Source of the DNA: Micromonospora pisi
GTDB lineage: Bacteria; Actinomycetota; Actinomycetes; Mycobacteriales; Micromonosporaceae
Assembly: GCF_003633685.1 (NCBI RefSeq)
Contig: NZ_RBKT01000001.1
Span: 6,944,001 to 7,008,000 of the forward strand
Direction: 5' to 3'
Length of the DNA stretch: 64,000 bases
Under the pieces are notes generated by a model that worked only from the letters and a program-made list of their open reading frames with translations, was not told where the DNA came from and searched no databases. Of the stretch, positions 30,728 through 39,090 are shown in pieces. The stretch's first letter is position 1. Each line of letters begins with the position of its first letter. The position numbers were made by a program, and so were the translations under genes.

Positions 30728-31998
30728 ACCCCGCCGAACTGCTCGCCGCCGACCGGGCCCATGTCTGGCACCCGTACGCGCCGATGCCGGCCACCACGGA
30801 GCCGTACCTGGTCGCCGAGGCCGAGGGCGTACGTCTGCGCCTGGCCGACGGGCGCGAACTGGTCGACGGCATGTCGTCGTGGTGGGCGGCAATCCACGGT
30901 TACCGGCATCCGACCCTGGACGCCGCGGTGGTCGGGCAGCTCGGCCGGATGAGCCACGTGATGTTCGGCGGGCTGACCCACGAGCCCGCCATCGAACTGG
31001 CCCGCAACCTGGTGGAGCTGAGCCCGCCCGGACTGGAGCACGTCTTCCTCTGCGACTCCGGGTCGGTGAGCGTCGAGGTCGCGGTGAAGATGTGCCTGCA
31101 GTACCAGCTCGGCCGGGGCCGCCCGGAGCGGCACCGGCTCGCCACCTGGCGGGGCGGCTACCACGGCGACACGTTCCAGCCGATGAGCGTCTGCGACCCC
31201 GAGGGCGGGATGCACCACCTGTGGCGCGACGTACTGCCCCGGCAGGTGTTCGCGCCGGTGCCGCCGGCCGGCTTCGACGCCCCGGTGGACGAGGCGTACG
31301 CGGCGGCGCTCGCGGACCAGATCGCCCGGCACGCGCACGAGTTGGCCGCGGTCATCGTCGAACCGGTCGTGCAGGGCGCCGGCGGGATGCGGTTCCACAA
31401 CCCGCACTATCTCCGGGTGTTGCGCGAGGCGACCCAGGCCCACGGCGTGCTACTCATCTTTGACGAGATCGCTACTGGTTTTGGTCGCACCGGTACGTTC
31501 TTCGCCGCCGAACACGCCGGCGTCACCCCGGACGTGCTCTGCCTCGGCAAGGCGCTCACCGGCGGCTACCTGAGCCTCGCGGCGGCGCTCTGCACGCCGG
31601 AGGTGGCCCGGGGGATCGGTGCCGGTGGCGTGCTGGCGCACGGGCCGACCTTCATGGGCAACCCGCTCGCCTGTGCGGTCGCGAACGCCTCCATCGGGCT
31701 GCTGCGGGCGGGAAACTGGGCGGCCGAGGTGGCGAGGGTGCAGGCGGGACTGCGGGCGGGCCTGGAGCCGTTGCGTGCGGCGCCCGGTGTGGCCGACGTA
31801 CGGGTGCTCGGCGCGATCGGGGTGGTGCAGCTCGACCACGAGGTGGACCTGCCCGCCGCGACCGCCGCCGCGGCCGAGCGGGGAGTGTGGCTGCGTCCGT
31901 TCCGCGACCTGGTCTACACCATGCCGCCGTACGTCACCGACGACGAGGACGTGGCCCGGATCGGTGCCGGGGTGGCCGCCGCCGTCGCCGCGGGCTGA
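30724..31998 (+). CDS. bioA: DAPA aminotransferase (biotin synthesis)
   Basis: A 424-residue class III PLP aminotransferase converting 8-amino-7-oxononanoate to 7,8-diaminononanoate with SAM as amino donor. The PLP lysine is K276 in [21 protein letters not shown] near the N-terminus and [15 protein letters not shown] are typical of BioA rather than of other class III enzymes. [15 protein letters not shown] holds the cofactor Asp. GTG 30724 overlaps the pyrD stop, so a biotin gene is embedded between pyrD and pyrF. No other bio gene is in the window. Confidence 0.92.
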   Translation: MNPAELLAADRAHVWHPYAPMPATTEPYLVAEAEGVRLRLADGRELVDGMSSWWAAIHGYRHPTLDAAVVGQLGRMSHVMFGGLTHEPAIELARNLVELSPPGLEHVFLCDSGSVSVEVAVKMCLQYQLGRGRPERHRLATWRGGYHGDTFQPMSVCDPEGGMHHLWRDVLPRQVFAPVPPAGFDAPVDEAYAAALADQIARHAHELAAVIVEPVVQGAGGMRFHNPHYLRVLREATQAHGVLLIFDEIATGFGRTGTFFAAEHAGVTPDVLCLGKALTGGYLSLAAALCTPEVARGIGAGGVLAHGPTFMGNPLACAVANASIGLLRAGNWAAEVARVQAGLRAGLEPLRAAPGVADVRVLGAIGVVQLDHEVDLPAATAAAAERGVWLRPFRDLVYTMPPYVTDDEDVARIGAGVAAAVAAG

Positions 31999-32086
31999 GC
32001 ACGTCGGGACGCCCTTCGGCCCCTGCCCCACTGACTTGGCTGGAGACCGCGGCGCGGGTGCGCGGCGGGCGACGAGAGGAGAGGCG

Positions 32087-32929
32087 ATGGAGAGCTTCGG
32101 GACCCGGTTGCACCGGGCGATGGCGGAGCGCGGCCCGCTGGCAGTGGGGATCGACCCGCACGCCGCGCTGTTGGACCGCTGGGGGTTGCCTGACGACGTG
32201 ACCGGGCTGGCGCGGTTCAGCGAGACGGTGGTCGAGGCGCTCGGCGACCGGGTGGCCGTGGTCAAGCCGCAGTCCGCGTTCTACGAACGTTTCGGATCCC
32301 GTGGGCTCGCGGTCCTTGAGTCAACTATCCGACAGTTGAGAGAAGCTGGCGCTCTTGTGCTTCTCGACGTCAAGCGTGGCGACATCGGCTCGACGGTGAG
32401 CGCGTACGCCGCCGCGTACCTTGATCCATCCAGTCCGCTGTATGTCGATGCGATCACCGCGAGCCCGTACCTCGGCGTCGGCTCGCTCGCGCCGATGTTC
32501 GACACGGCGGCGGCGCACGGCGGCGGCGTCTTCGTGCTCGCGCTCACCTCGAATCCCGAGGGCCCGGCGGTCCAGCACGCGCGCGGGGCCGATGGTCGGA
32601 CCGTCGCGCAGACCGTGATCGACGAGATTTCCCAGCTCAACGCGGGTGCGGAGCCGCTGGGCAGTTTCGGGCTGGTGGTCGGGGCGACGATCGGCGACAC
32701 CGGCCACGACCTGTCCCGCGTACGCGGACCGCTGCTCGCGCCCGGCCTCGGCGCCCAGGGAGCGAGCGCCGCCGACCTGCGTACGGTCTTCGGTCGAGAC
32801 CTCTCGACGGTGCTCCCGTCGTACTCCCGCGAGGTCCTCGGGCACGGCCCGGACCGGGCCGCGCTGCGCGCCGCGGCGGACCGTGCGCTGGCCGACTGCC
32901 GGGCCGTACTGGGCACCACCGTTGAGTGA
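32087..32929 (+). CDS. pyrF: Orotidine 5'-phosphate decarboxylase, type 2
   Basis: A 280-residue enzyme making UMP from OMP, the last step of de novo pyrimidine synthesis. The catalytic quartet appears as D94-x-K96-R97-x-D99 (LLDVKRGDIGST). VGIDPHAALLDRWG and VVKPQSAFYE are typical of the long bacterial type 2 enzymes. ATG 32087 follows GAGAGGAGAGG; the frame upstream belongs to bioA. The 88-base gap after bioA has no terminator, so it probably stays in the pyr operon. A stretch at 32290-32450 is richer in T-ending codons than its surroundings. Confidence 0.96.
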   Translation: MESFGTRLHRAMAERGPLAVGIDPHAALLDRWGLPDDVTGLARFSETVVEALGDRVAVVKPQSAFYERFGSRGLAVLESTIRQLREAGALVLLDVKRGDIGSTVSAYAAAYLDPSSPLYVDAITASPYLGVGSLAPMFDTAAAHGGGVFVLALTSNPEGPAVQHARGADGRTVAQTVIDEISQLNAGAEPLGSFGLVVGATIGDTGHDLSRVRGPLLAPGLGAQGASAADLRTVFGRDLSTVLPSYSREVLGHGPDRAALRAAADRALADCRAVLGTTVE

Positions 32930-32967
32930 CAGCTCGATCACCTCATCGTGATCATGGCGAGTCCACG

Positions 32968-32996
32968 TTGCCGAAAACTCCGCTGACCGCTAGTTT
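32968..32996 (+). promoter_or_regulatory. Candidate promoter of mihF
   Basis: TTGCCG (32968-32973) and TAGTTT (32991-32996) are spaced by 17 bases, a good fit to the housekeeping sigma consensus, about 105 bases before mihF. The same DNA forms a 7-bp inverted repeat (GAAAACT/AGTTTTC), so a terminator for pyrF is an alternative reading. Confidence 0.4.
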
Positions 32997-33100
32997 TCCC
33001 GGCGCTGGGAACCACATACCCCTTTGGTTCCCAGCCACCCCACGTTTCACAGATGCGGCGGTGCGTTCCGCCCGTCGCGATAGGGACCTGAGGAGAACTG

Positions 33101-33418
33101 GTGCCGCTCCCCCAACTGAGCCCCGAACAGCGTGCAGCCGCGCTGGAGAAGGCTGCGGAGATCCGCAAAGCCCGTGCTGAGCTGAAGGAGCAGCTCAAGC
33201 AGGGCAAGACCACCCTCGCCGCCGTCCTCGACCGGGCGGAGGCCGACGATGTCGTCGGCAAGCTGAAGGTTTCGGCTGTCCTGCAGGCGATGCCGGGGAT
33301 CGGCAAGATCCGGGCGACCCAGATCATGGAGAAGCTCAAGATCGCCGACAGCCGGCGTCTGCGCGGCCTGGGTGACCAGCAGCGCAAGGCACTGCTTGCC
33401 GAGTTCGCCGCCAACTAG
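33101..33418 (+). CDS. mihF: Actinobacterial integration host factor (mIHF/sIHF)
   Basis: A 105-residue nucleoid-associated protein found only in actinobacteria and unrelated to the HU/IHF fold. It bends DNA and supports phage-type integration and chromosome compaction. A long basic N-terminal helix (ARAELKEQLKQGK) is followed by a helix-two-turn-helix with PGIGKIRATQIMEKL, the DNA-backbone binding element. GTG 33101 is preceded by GAGGAG. It lies upstream of gmk and rpoZ, the usual arrangement. Confidence 0.95.
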   Translation: MPLPQLSPEQRAAALEKAAEIRKARAELKEQLKQGKTTLAAVLDRAEADDVVGKLKVSAVLQAMPGIGKIRATQIMEKLKIADSRRLRGLGDQQRKALLAEFAAN

Positions 33419-33443
33419 TTTCGGCAGCGTGTAGAAACAAGCA

Positions 33444-33986
33444 GTGAGCACGGCGGACGACGCGCGCCCGGCGGCTCGTCTCACGCTCCTTGCCGGTCCC
33501 GCAGGGGCCGGCAAGGGAGGCGTGGTCGAGCTGATCCGGGCGCGTTCGTCCGTGTTGTGGGTGTCGGTCCCGGTGACCACCAGGCCACGCCGACGGCACG
33601 AGGTCGACGGGGTGGGCCACCACTTCGTCGACCGGGCCGAGTTCGAGGCCCTGGTCGCCAGCGACGGACTGCTGGAGTGGGACCGGTACGCCGACCACCT
33701 CTACGGCACACCCGGTGAGCCGGTACGAAGCCGGTTACGGGCCGGCCAACCCGTCCTGATCGCGCTCGACCTGGCCGGCGCCCGGCGGGTCCGGGCCGCC
33801 ATGCCAGGGTCCCGTCTGGTCTGCCTCGTCCCGCCCGGGGTGGTTCCGCCGACCCCCGAAGCACCCGCCGAGTCGGATATCGACCTGGTCGTGGTCAACG
33901 ACTTCGCCGAGCGTGCGGCGGAGGAACTGGTAGGCTTGCTCGGTTCATCCTTTCTGACTCCCGCTCAGCCGCGTACCAGCGGTTGA
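33444..33986 (+). CDS. gmk: Guanylate kinase homologue, degenerate and shortened
   Basis: A 180-residue protein in the conserved mihF-gmk-rpoZ order. GMP-binding elements remain recognisable ([48 protein letters not shown]). However, the P-loop reads GPAGAGKGG, with Gly in place of the Ser/Thr that normally follows GK. The SxS preceding TTR is changed to VPV. The ATP-side LID, normally an Arg-rich segment with RxxxR-GTE and about 25 more residues, is replaced by a short Pro-rich linker ([12 protein letters not shown]). Normal enzymes are about 190-205 residues. Activity is doubtful unless another gmk exists. GTG 33444 has no strong ribosome-binding site. Confidence 0.8.
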   Translation: MSTADDARPAARLTLLAGPAGAGKGGVVELIRARSSVLWVSVPVTTRPRRRHEVDGVGHHFVDRAEFEALVASDGLLEWDRYADHLYGTPGEPVRSRLRAGQPVLIALDLAGARRVRAAMPGSRLVCLVPPGVVPPTPEAPAESDIDLVVVNDFAERAAEELVGLLGSSFLTPAQPRTSG

Positions 33987-34006
33987 GAGACACAGAGGTT
34001 TATCTC

Positions 34007-34270
34007 GTGGGTTCCATCGCCAATCCCGAAGGCATCACCAACCCGCCGATCGACGAGCTGCTGGAGAAGACCACCTCCAAGTACGCGCTGGTCATCTTCG
34101 CGGCCAAGCGGGCCCGCCAGGTCAACGCCTACTACAGCCAGCTCGGTGAGGGCCTGCTGGAGTACGTCGGACCGCTGGTAGAGACCACGCCGCAGGAGAA
34201 GCCGCTGTCGATCGCGATGCGCGAGATCAACGCCGGTCTGCTCACCGCCGAGCCGACCGACCAGCCGTAA
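34007..34270 (+). CDS. rpoZ: RNA polymerase omega subunit
   Basis: An 87-residue subunit that helps assemble beta-prime. The start is GTG 34007, with AGAGG upstream and the actinobacterial opening [16 protein letters not shown]; the ORF upstream to 33983 is unlikely. [23 protein letters not shown] is the omega signature, followed by a C-terminal extension typical of the phylum. It lies 20 bases after gmk and 18 bases before coaBC. Confidence 0.95.
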   Translation: MGSIANPEGITNPPIDELLEKTTSKYALVIFAAKRARQVNAYYSQLGEGLLEYVGPLVETTPQEKPLSIAMREINAGLLTAEPTDQP

Positions 34271-34288
34271 GGCTGACCGAGACCGCTC

Positions 34289-35497
34289 ATGCCCGCTCAG
34301 GTCGTCCTCGGGGTAGGCGGGGGCATTGCCGCGTACAAAGCCTGTGAGCTGCTTCGACTCTTCACCGAGTCGGGGCACAGCGTCCGGGTCGTACCGACCG
34401 CCTCCGCCCTACGGTTCGTCGGGGCACCGACCTGGGCGGCGCTCTCCGGCCAGCCGGTCGCGGACGACGTCTGGGCCGACGTGCAGGACGTTCCGCACGT
34501 CCGCCTCGGCAAGCAGGCCGATCTCGTGGTGGTCGCACCGGCCACCGCCGACCTGATCGCGAAGGCGGCCCACGGCCTCGCCGACGACCTGCTCACCAAC
34601 ACACTGCTCACCGCCCGCTGCCCGGTGGTGCTGGCGCCGGCGATGCACACCGAGATGTGGGAGCACCCGGCGACGGTGGCCAACGTGGCGACGCTGCGGG
34701 CCCGTGGCGTACAGGTGATCGAGCCCGCCAGCGGTCGGTTGACCGGCGCCGACACCGGCAAGGGGCGGCTTCCCGACCCGGCGGAGATCTTCGCGCTCGC
34801 CCGACGGGCGCTGACCCGGGGTTCGGTGCCGCCGCGCGACCTGATCGGGCGCCGAGTGGTGATCACGGCTGGTGGCACCCGGGAGCCGCTGGACCCGGTG
34901 CGCTTCCTGGGCAACCGCTCCTCGGGCAAGCAGGGTTACGCTTTCGCCCGTACCGCTACTGCGCGTGGCGCTATGGTTACCCTGATCGCGGCAAACGTCT
35001 CCCTCGCCGACCCGCCCGGGGTGGAACTGGTCCGGGTCTCCACCACCGAAGAGCTGCGTAAGGCCACCCTCGCGGCGGCGGACGGCGCCGACGCGGTGGT
35101 GATGGCGGCGGCACCGGCGGACTTCCGGCCGGCGACCTACGCCAGCCAAAAGATCAAGAAGACCGAAGACGGTGCGGTGCCCACCATCGAGCTGGTGACG
35201 AACCCCGACATCGCCGCCGAACTCGGCGAGCGGCGACACGCCGGTCAGGTGTTGGTGGCCTTCGCGGCCGAGACCAGCGACGCTGAGGCCAACGCTCGGG
35301 GCAAGCTGTCCCGGAAGAAGGCGGACCTGATCGTGGTCAACGAGGTGGGGCAGGACAAGGTGTTCGGCGCCGACTCCAACACCGCGGTCGTGCTGGGCTC
35401 GGACGGATCAAGGACGGCTTTCCCGGAGCAATCCAAGGAAGACCTCGCCGACGCCGTCTGGGACCTGGTAACAAAGCGCTTAACCGCTTCGTCTTAA
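34289..35497 (+). CDS. coaBC: Bifunctional CoaBC (PPC synthetase/decarboxylase)
   Basis: A 402-residue bifunctional coenzyme A enzyme. The N-terminal flavoprotein decarboxylase domain (to about residue 185) has GGGIAAYKACELLR and PAMHTEMWEHPAT (the actinobacterial form of PAMN). The C-terminal synthetase domain begins near VVITAGGTREPLDPVRFLGNR with SSGKQGYAFA. KKADLIVVNEVG is the CTP-binding end. It couples cysteine to phosphopantothenate and then decarboxylates. It sits in the same short cluster as rpoZ and just before metK. Confidence 0.95.
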   Translation: MPAQVVLGVGGGIAAYKACELLRLFTESGHSVRVVPTASALRFVGAPTWAALSGQPVADDVWADVQDVPHVRLGKQADLVVVAPATADLIAKAAHGLADDLLTNTLLTARCPVVLAPAMHTEMWEHPATVANVATLRARGVQVIEPASGRLTGADTGKGRLPDPAEIFALARRALTRGSVPPRDLIGRRVVITAGGTREPLDPVRFLGNRSSGKQGYAFARTATARGAMVTLIAANVSLADPPGVELVRVSTTEELRKATLAAADGADAVVMAAAPADFRPATYASQKIKKTEDGAVPTIELVTNPDIAAELGERRHAGQVLVAFAAETSDAEANARGKLSRKKADLIVVNEVGQDKVFGADSNTAVVLGSDGSRTAFPEQSKEDLADAVWDLVTKRLTASS

Positions 35498-35584
35498 CCG
35501 CTGAACACACTGTCACCTTGGAAATGGTCCATTGTCGGCGGCGCTACACTGCCCCGACACTCTTCGAGCACCTTTAGGAGCACC

Positions 35585-36778
35585 GTGGCACGCCGCCTGT
35601 TCACTTCCGAGTCGGTCACGGAAGGCCACCCGGACAAGATTGCTGACCAGATCAGCGACGGCATCCTCGACGCGCTGCTGACCCAGGACCCGCGCAGCCG
35701 GGTGGCGGTCGAAACCCTCATCACCACCGGCCAGGTGCACGTCGCGGGTGAGGTCACCACCAAGGCGTACGCCGACATTCCGACGATCGTGCGCGACACG
35801 ATCCTCAACATCGGCTACGACTCCTCGAAGAAGGGGTTCGACGGCGCCTCCTGTGGCGTCAGCGTCTCCATCGGCTCCCAGTCGCCGGACATCGCGCAGG
35901 GTGTGGACAGCGCCCTTGAGCTGCGGTCCGGTTCCTCGGAGAGCGCGCTCGACGCCCAGGGCGCCGGCGACCAGGGCATGATGTTCGGCTTCGCCTGCTC
36001 GGAGACGCCCGAGCTGATGCCACTGCCGATCGCGCTGGCCCACCGGCTGGCCCGCCGGCTCGCCGCGGCCCGCAAGGACGGCACGATCCCGTACCTGCGG
36101 CCCGACGGCAAGACCCAGGTCACCATCGAGTACGAAGGCCTGCGGCCGGTCCGGCTCAACACGGTGGTCGTCTCCAGCCAGCACGCCGCCGACATCTCGC
36201 TCGAGTCGCTGCTCACCCCGGACGTACGCGAGCACGTCATCGCCCCGGAGCTGGAGGAGCTCGGGCTGGAGACCGACGGCTACCGGCTGCTGGTGAACCC
36301 GACCGGGCGGTTCGAGATCGGTGGCCCGATGGGCGACGCCGGCCTCACCGGCCGGAAGATCATTGTGGACACCTACGGCGGGTACGCGCGGCACGGTGGC
36401 GGGGCCTTCTCCGGCAAGGACCCGTCGAAGGTCGACCGGTCGGCCGCGTACGCGACCCGCTGGGTGGCGAAGAACGTGGTCGCCGCCGGGCTGGCCGAGC
36501 GGTGCGAGGTGCAGGTCGCGTACGCGATCGGCAAGGCGCACCCGGTGAGCCTGTTCGTCGAGACGTTCGGCACCGAGAACGTGCCGGTCGAGCGGATCGA
36601 GAAGGCCGTCAGCGAGGTCTTCGACCTGCGGCCGGCCGCGATCATCCGCGACCTCGACCTGCTGCGCCCGATCTACCAGCAGACCGCCGCCTACGGCCAC
36701 TTCGGCCGTGAGCTGCCGGACCTCACCTGGGAGGGCACCGACCGCGCCGCCGACCTCAAGTCGGCCGCGGGAGCCTGA
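35585..36778 (+). CDS. metK: S-adenosylmethionine synthetase
   Basis: A 397-residue tetrameric enzyme making SAM from methionine and ATP. The family signatures are [26 protein letters not shown] and [19 protein letters not shown] 35585 follows TTTAGGAGCACC. The 87-base leader contains a possible -10 box TACACT (35545-35550) but no recognisable SAM riboswitch. The stop region (CCTGACC) abuts the priA reading frame. Confidence 0.97.
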   Translation: MARRLFTSESVTEGHPDKIADQISDGILDALLTQDPRSRVAVETLITTGQVHVAGEVTTKAYADIPTIVRDTILNIGYDSSKKGFDGASCGVSVSIGSQSPDIAQGVDSALELRSGSSESALDAQGAGDQGMMFGFACSETPELMPLPIALAHRLARRLAAARKDGTIPYLRPDGKTQVTIEYEGLRPVRLNTVVVSSQHAADISLESLLTPDVREHVIAPELEELGLETDGYRLLVNPTGRFEIGGPMGDAGLTGRKIIVDTYGGYARHGGGAFSGKDPSKVDRSAAYATRWVAKNVVAAGLAERCEVQVAYAIGKAHPVSLFVETFGTENVPVERIEKAVSEVFDLRPAAIIRDLDLLRPIYQQTAAYGHFGRELPDLTWEGTDRAADLKSAAGA

Positions 36779-36843
36779 CCACCGCGAAGCGCAGCGACCG
36801 GCAGCCCGCGACAGGGCTGCCGGTCGCTCGCGTCTGTGTCGAT

Positions 36844-38913
36844 GTGCCGCTGGCCCACCTGGACCGCCCGTTCGACTACCTGGTCCCGGCCGAGCTGGCC
36901 GAGACGGCCCGCCCCGGCACCCGGGTCCGGGTCCGCTTCGCCGGTCAGCTGGTCGACGGCTGGCTGTTGGATCGGGTGGAGTCCTCGGAACACACCGGCC
37001 GGCTGACCTACCTCGAACGGCTGGTCTCGCCGGAGCCGGTGCTCGCCCCGGAGATCGCCCGACTCGCCCGGGCCGTGGCCGACCGGTACGCCGGTGGCCT
37101 GGCCGACGTCCTGCGCCTGGCGGTGCCGCCCCGGCACGCCCGGGTCGAGTCGCAGTCACCACCCACGCCAACGCCCCCACCCGTCCCGGACCCCGCCGAG
37201 TCGGACGGGTCCGAGTCGGACCCCGCCGAGTCGGACCCCGCCGAGTCGGATAACGCCGAGTCGGACCCCGCCGAGTCGGATAACGCCGGGTCGGACGGGT
37301 CCGAGCCGGATAACGCCGGGTCGGACGGGTCCGTGCCGGTGGTGACGGCGGAGACCGACGGCCCCGGGCGGGGCTGGCGCGACTATCCGGCCGGCCCGGG
37401 ATTCCTGCGGGCGCTGACCGATGGTCGCCAGCCCCGGGCGGTCTGGTCGGCGCTACCCGGAGAGGCGTGGGCGGAACGGTTCGCCGAGGCCGCCGCCGCC
37501 ACCGTACGAGGTGGGCGGGGCGTGGTCGCGGTGGTTGCCGACGCCCGGGACCTTGACCGACTCGACGCCGCGCTCACCGCCGTACTCGGCCCTGGCCGGC
37601 ACGTCATGCTCGCGGCAGCGCTCGGCCCGGCCAAGCGCTACCGGGCCTTCCTCGCCGCGCGGCGAGGGCAGGTGCCGGTGGTGATCGGCACCCGGGCGGC
37701 GATGTTCGCCCCGGTGGAGCGGCTGGGACTGGTGGCGATCTGGGACGACGGGGACGATCTGCACGCCGAGCCGAGGGCCCCGTACCCGCACGCCCGCGAC
37801 GTACTGCTCACCCGGGCGCAGCTTGCCGACGCGGCGGTGCTGGTGGGCGGGCATGCCCGTACCGCCGAGGCGCAGCAGTTGGTGGAGACCGGCTGGGCGA
37901 AGGAGATCGTGGCCGACCGGGCGACCGTACGGGCCAGGATGCCGCAGGTGACCCCGACCGGTGACGACCCACAGCTCGCCCGGGATCCGGGTGCGGCCAC
38001 GGCACGGCTGCCCAGCCTGGCCTGGGAGGCGGCCCGCGCCGCCCTGCGGGCCGACGCGCCGGTGCTGGTGCAGGTGCCGCGTCGGGGATACCTGCCCTCG
38101 GTCGCCTGCGCGAGCTGCCGCGCCCCGGCCCGTTGCCCGCACTGCTCCGGGCCGCTCGCGCTCGGTTCGGCGAACGCCGTACCGAGCTGCCACTGGTGCG
38201 GCCGGGTGGCGGCGGCGTACGCCTGTCCGCAGTGCGGCGGTCGGCGGCTGCGCGCGTCGGTGGTCGGCGCCCGGCGTACGGCGGAGGAACTGGGGCGGGC
38301 GTTCGCTGGTGTGCCGGTGCGGACCTCTGGTCGGGAGGAGGTGCTCGCCTCGGTCCCGGCGGGGGCGGGGCTGGTGGTGGCCACCCCGGGTGCGGAGCCG
38401 GTCGCCACCGGCGGTTACGGGGCGGTGCTGCTGCTCGACTCGTGGGCCCTGCTCGCCCGGGCCGACCTGCGGGCCGGTGAGGAGGCGTTGCGGCGGTGGC
38501 TGACCGCGGCGGCGCTGGCCCGGCCGGCCGCCTCGGGCGGCCGGGTGGTGCTGGTCGCCGATGGTGCGCTGGCTCCGGTGCAGGCCCTGTTGCGTTGGGA
38601 TCCGGCCTGGTTCGCCGGGCGTGAGCTGGCCGAGCGGCGTGAGTTGGGCTTCCCGCCGGCGGCGCGGATGGCGAGCCTGACCGGAACGCCGGAGGCCGTC
38701 GCCGATCTGCTCGCCGCGACCCGGCTGCCCGACGGCGCGGAGCTGCTCGGCCCGGTGCCGGCGGCGCGGGGGCAGGAGCGGATGCTGGTCCGGGTGCCCC
38801 GGGGGCGGGCCGCCTCGCTGGCGGTCGCGTTGCACGAGGCGGCCGGGGTACGGACCGCTCGTAAGGCCGCCGAAGCGGTACGGGTCCAGGTCGATCCGTT
38901 GGACCTTTTCTGA
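36844..38913 (+). CDS. priA: Primosomal PriA homologue, helicase motifs lost
   Basis: A 689-residue protein from the first canonical start (GTG 36844). Conserved coding clearly extends upstream: the frame reads LPVARVCVDVPL, which aligns with the start of E. coli PriA, but no ATG, GTG or TTG exists back to the stop at 36709. CTG 36817 or CTG 36775 is therefore the likely true start. The 3'BD domain (HLDRPFDYLVP) is followed by an acidic Ser-Asp-Glu repeat (37195-37330). The helicase core lacks a Walker A GKT, and DDGD stands in the DEEH position. Zinc pairs (CASC, CPHC, CHWC, CPQC) are intact. Actinobacterial PriA proteins are generally helicase-dead and probably act as loading scaffolds. Confidence 0.9.
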   Translation: MPLAHLDRPFDYLVPAELAETARPGTRVRVRFAGQLVDGWLLDRVESSEHTGRLTYLERLVSPEPVLAPEIARLARAVADRYAGGLADVLRLAVPPRHARVESQSPPTPTPPPVPDPAESDGSESDPAESDPAESDNAESDPAESDNAGSDGSEPDNAGSDGSVPVVTAETDGPGRGWRDYPAGPGFLRALTDGRQPRAVWSALPGEAWAERFAEAAAATVRGGRGVVAVVADARDLDRLDAALTAVLGPGRHVMLAAALGPAKRYRAFLAARRGQVPVVIGTRAAMFAPVERLGLVAIWDDGDDLHAEPRAPYPHARDVLLTRAQLADAAVLVGGHARTAEAQQLVETGWAKEIVADRATVRARMPQVTPTGDDPQLARDPGAATARLPSLAWEAARAALRADAPVLVQVPRRGYLPSVACASCRAPARCPHCSGPLALGSANAVPSCHWCGRVAAAYACPQCGGRRLRASVVGARRTAEELGRAFAGVPVRTSGREEVLASVPAGAGLVVATPGAEPVATGGYGAVLLLDSWALLARADLRAGEEALRRWLTAAALARPAASGGRVVLVADGALAPVQALLRWDPAWFAGRELAERRELGFPPAARMASLTGTPEAVADLLAATRLPDGAELLGPVPAARGQERMLVRVPRGRAASLAVALHEAAGVRTARKAAEAVRVQVDPLDLF
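37195..37335 (+). repeat. Tandem GAGTCGGA-type repeats encoding acidic linker
   Basis: About nine imperfect 15-bp units of the type GAGTCGGACCCCGCC and GGGTCGGATAACGCC run inside priA, encoding (E/G)SD(P/N)A. All units are multiples of three, so the frame is kept. The number of units is likely to vary between strains. Confidence 0.8.
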
Positions 38914-38938
38914 CCGGTTCGGCTGTCACCCGGGAGTG

Positions 38939-38961
38939 CCGGCGGACATGCGGTCCGCCGG
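38939..38961 (+). terminator. Hairpin after priA
   Basis: CCGGCGGAC (38939-38947) and GTCCGCCGG (38953-38961) form a perfect 9-bp stem with a 5-nt loop, 25 bases after the priA stop. There is no T-tract. It is a plausible actinobacterial terminator. Confidence 0.5.
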
Positions 38962-39090
38962 GAGGCTGGTTCACGCGTGGTAAAGTCGCCCCTCATGTCG
39001 CCGCCCATTGGTGTGACGATGCCGTGATCACACCGGTTCGGTGTGCAATCGAGTGATCCTAGTCAGTCTGCGATCAGGGGTGTGTGCGTC

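Noticed and set aside
35498-35584. SAM riboswitch before metK
   Set aside because: The leader is only 87 bases and shows none of the conserved SAM aptamer helices; at most a -10 box was seen.
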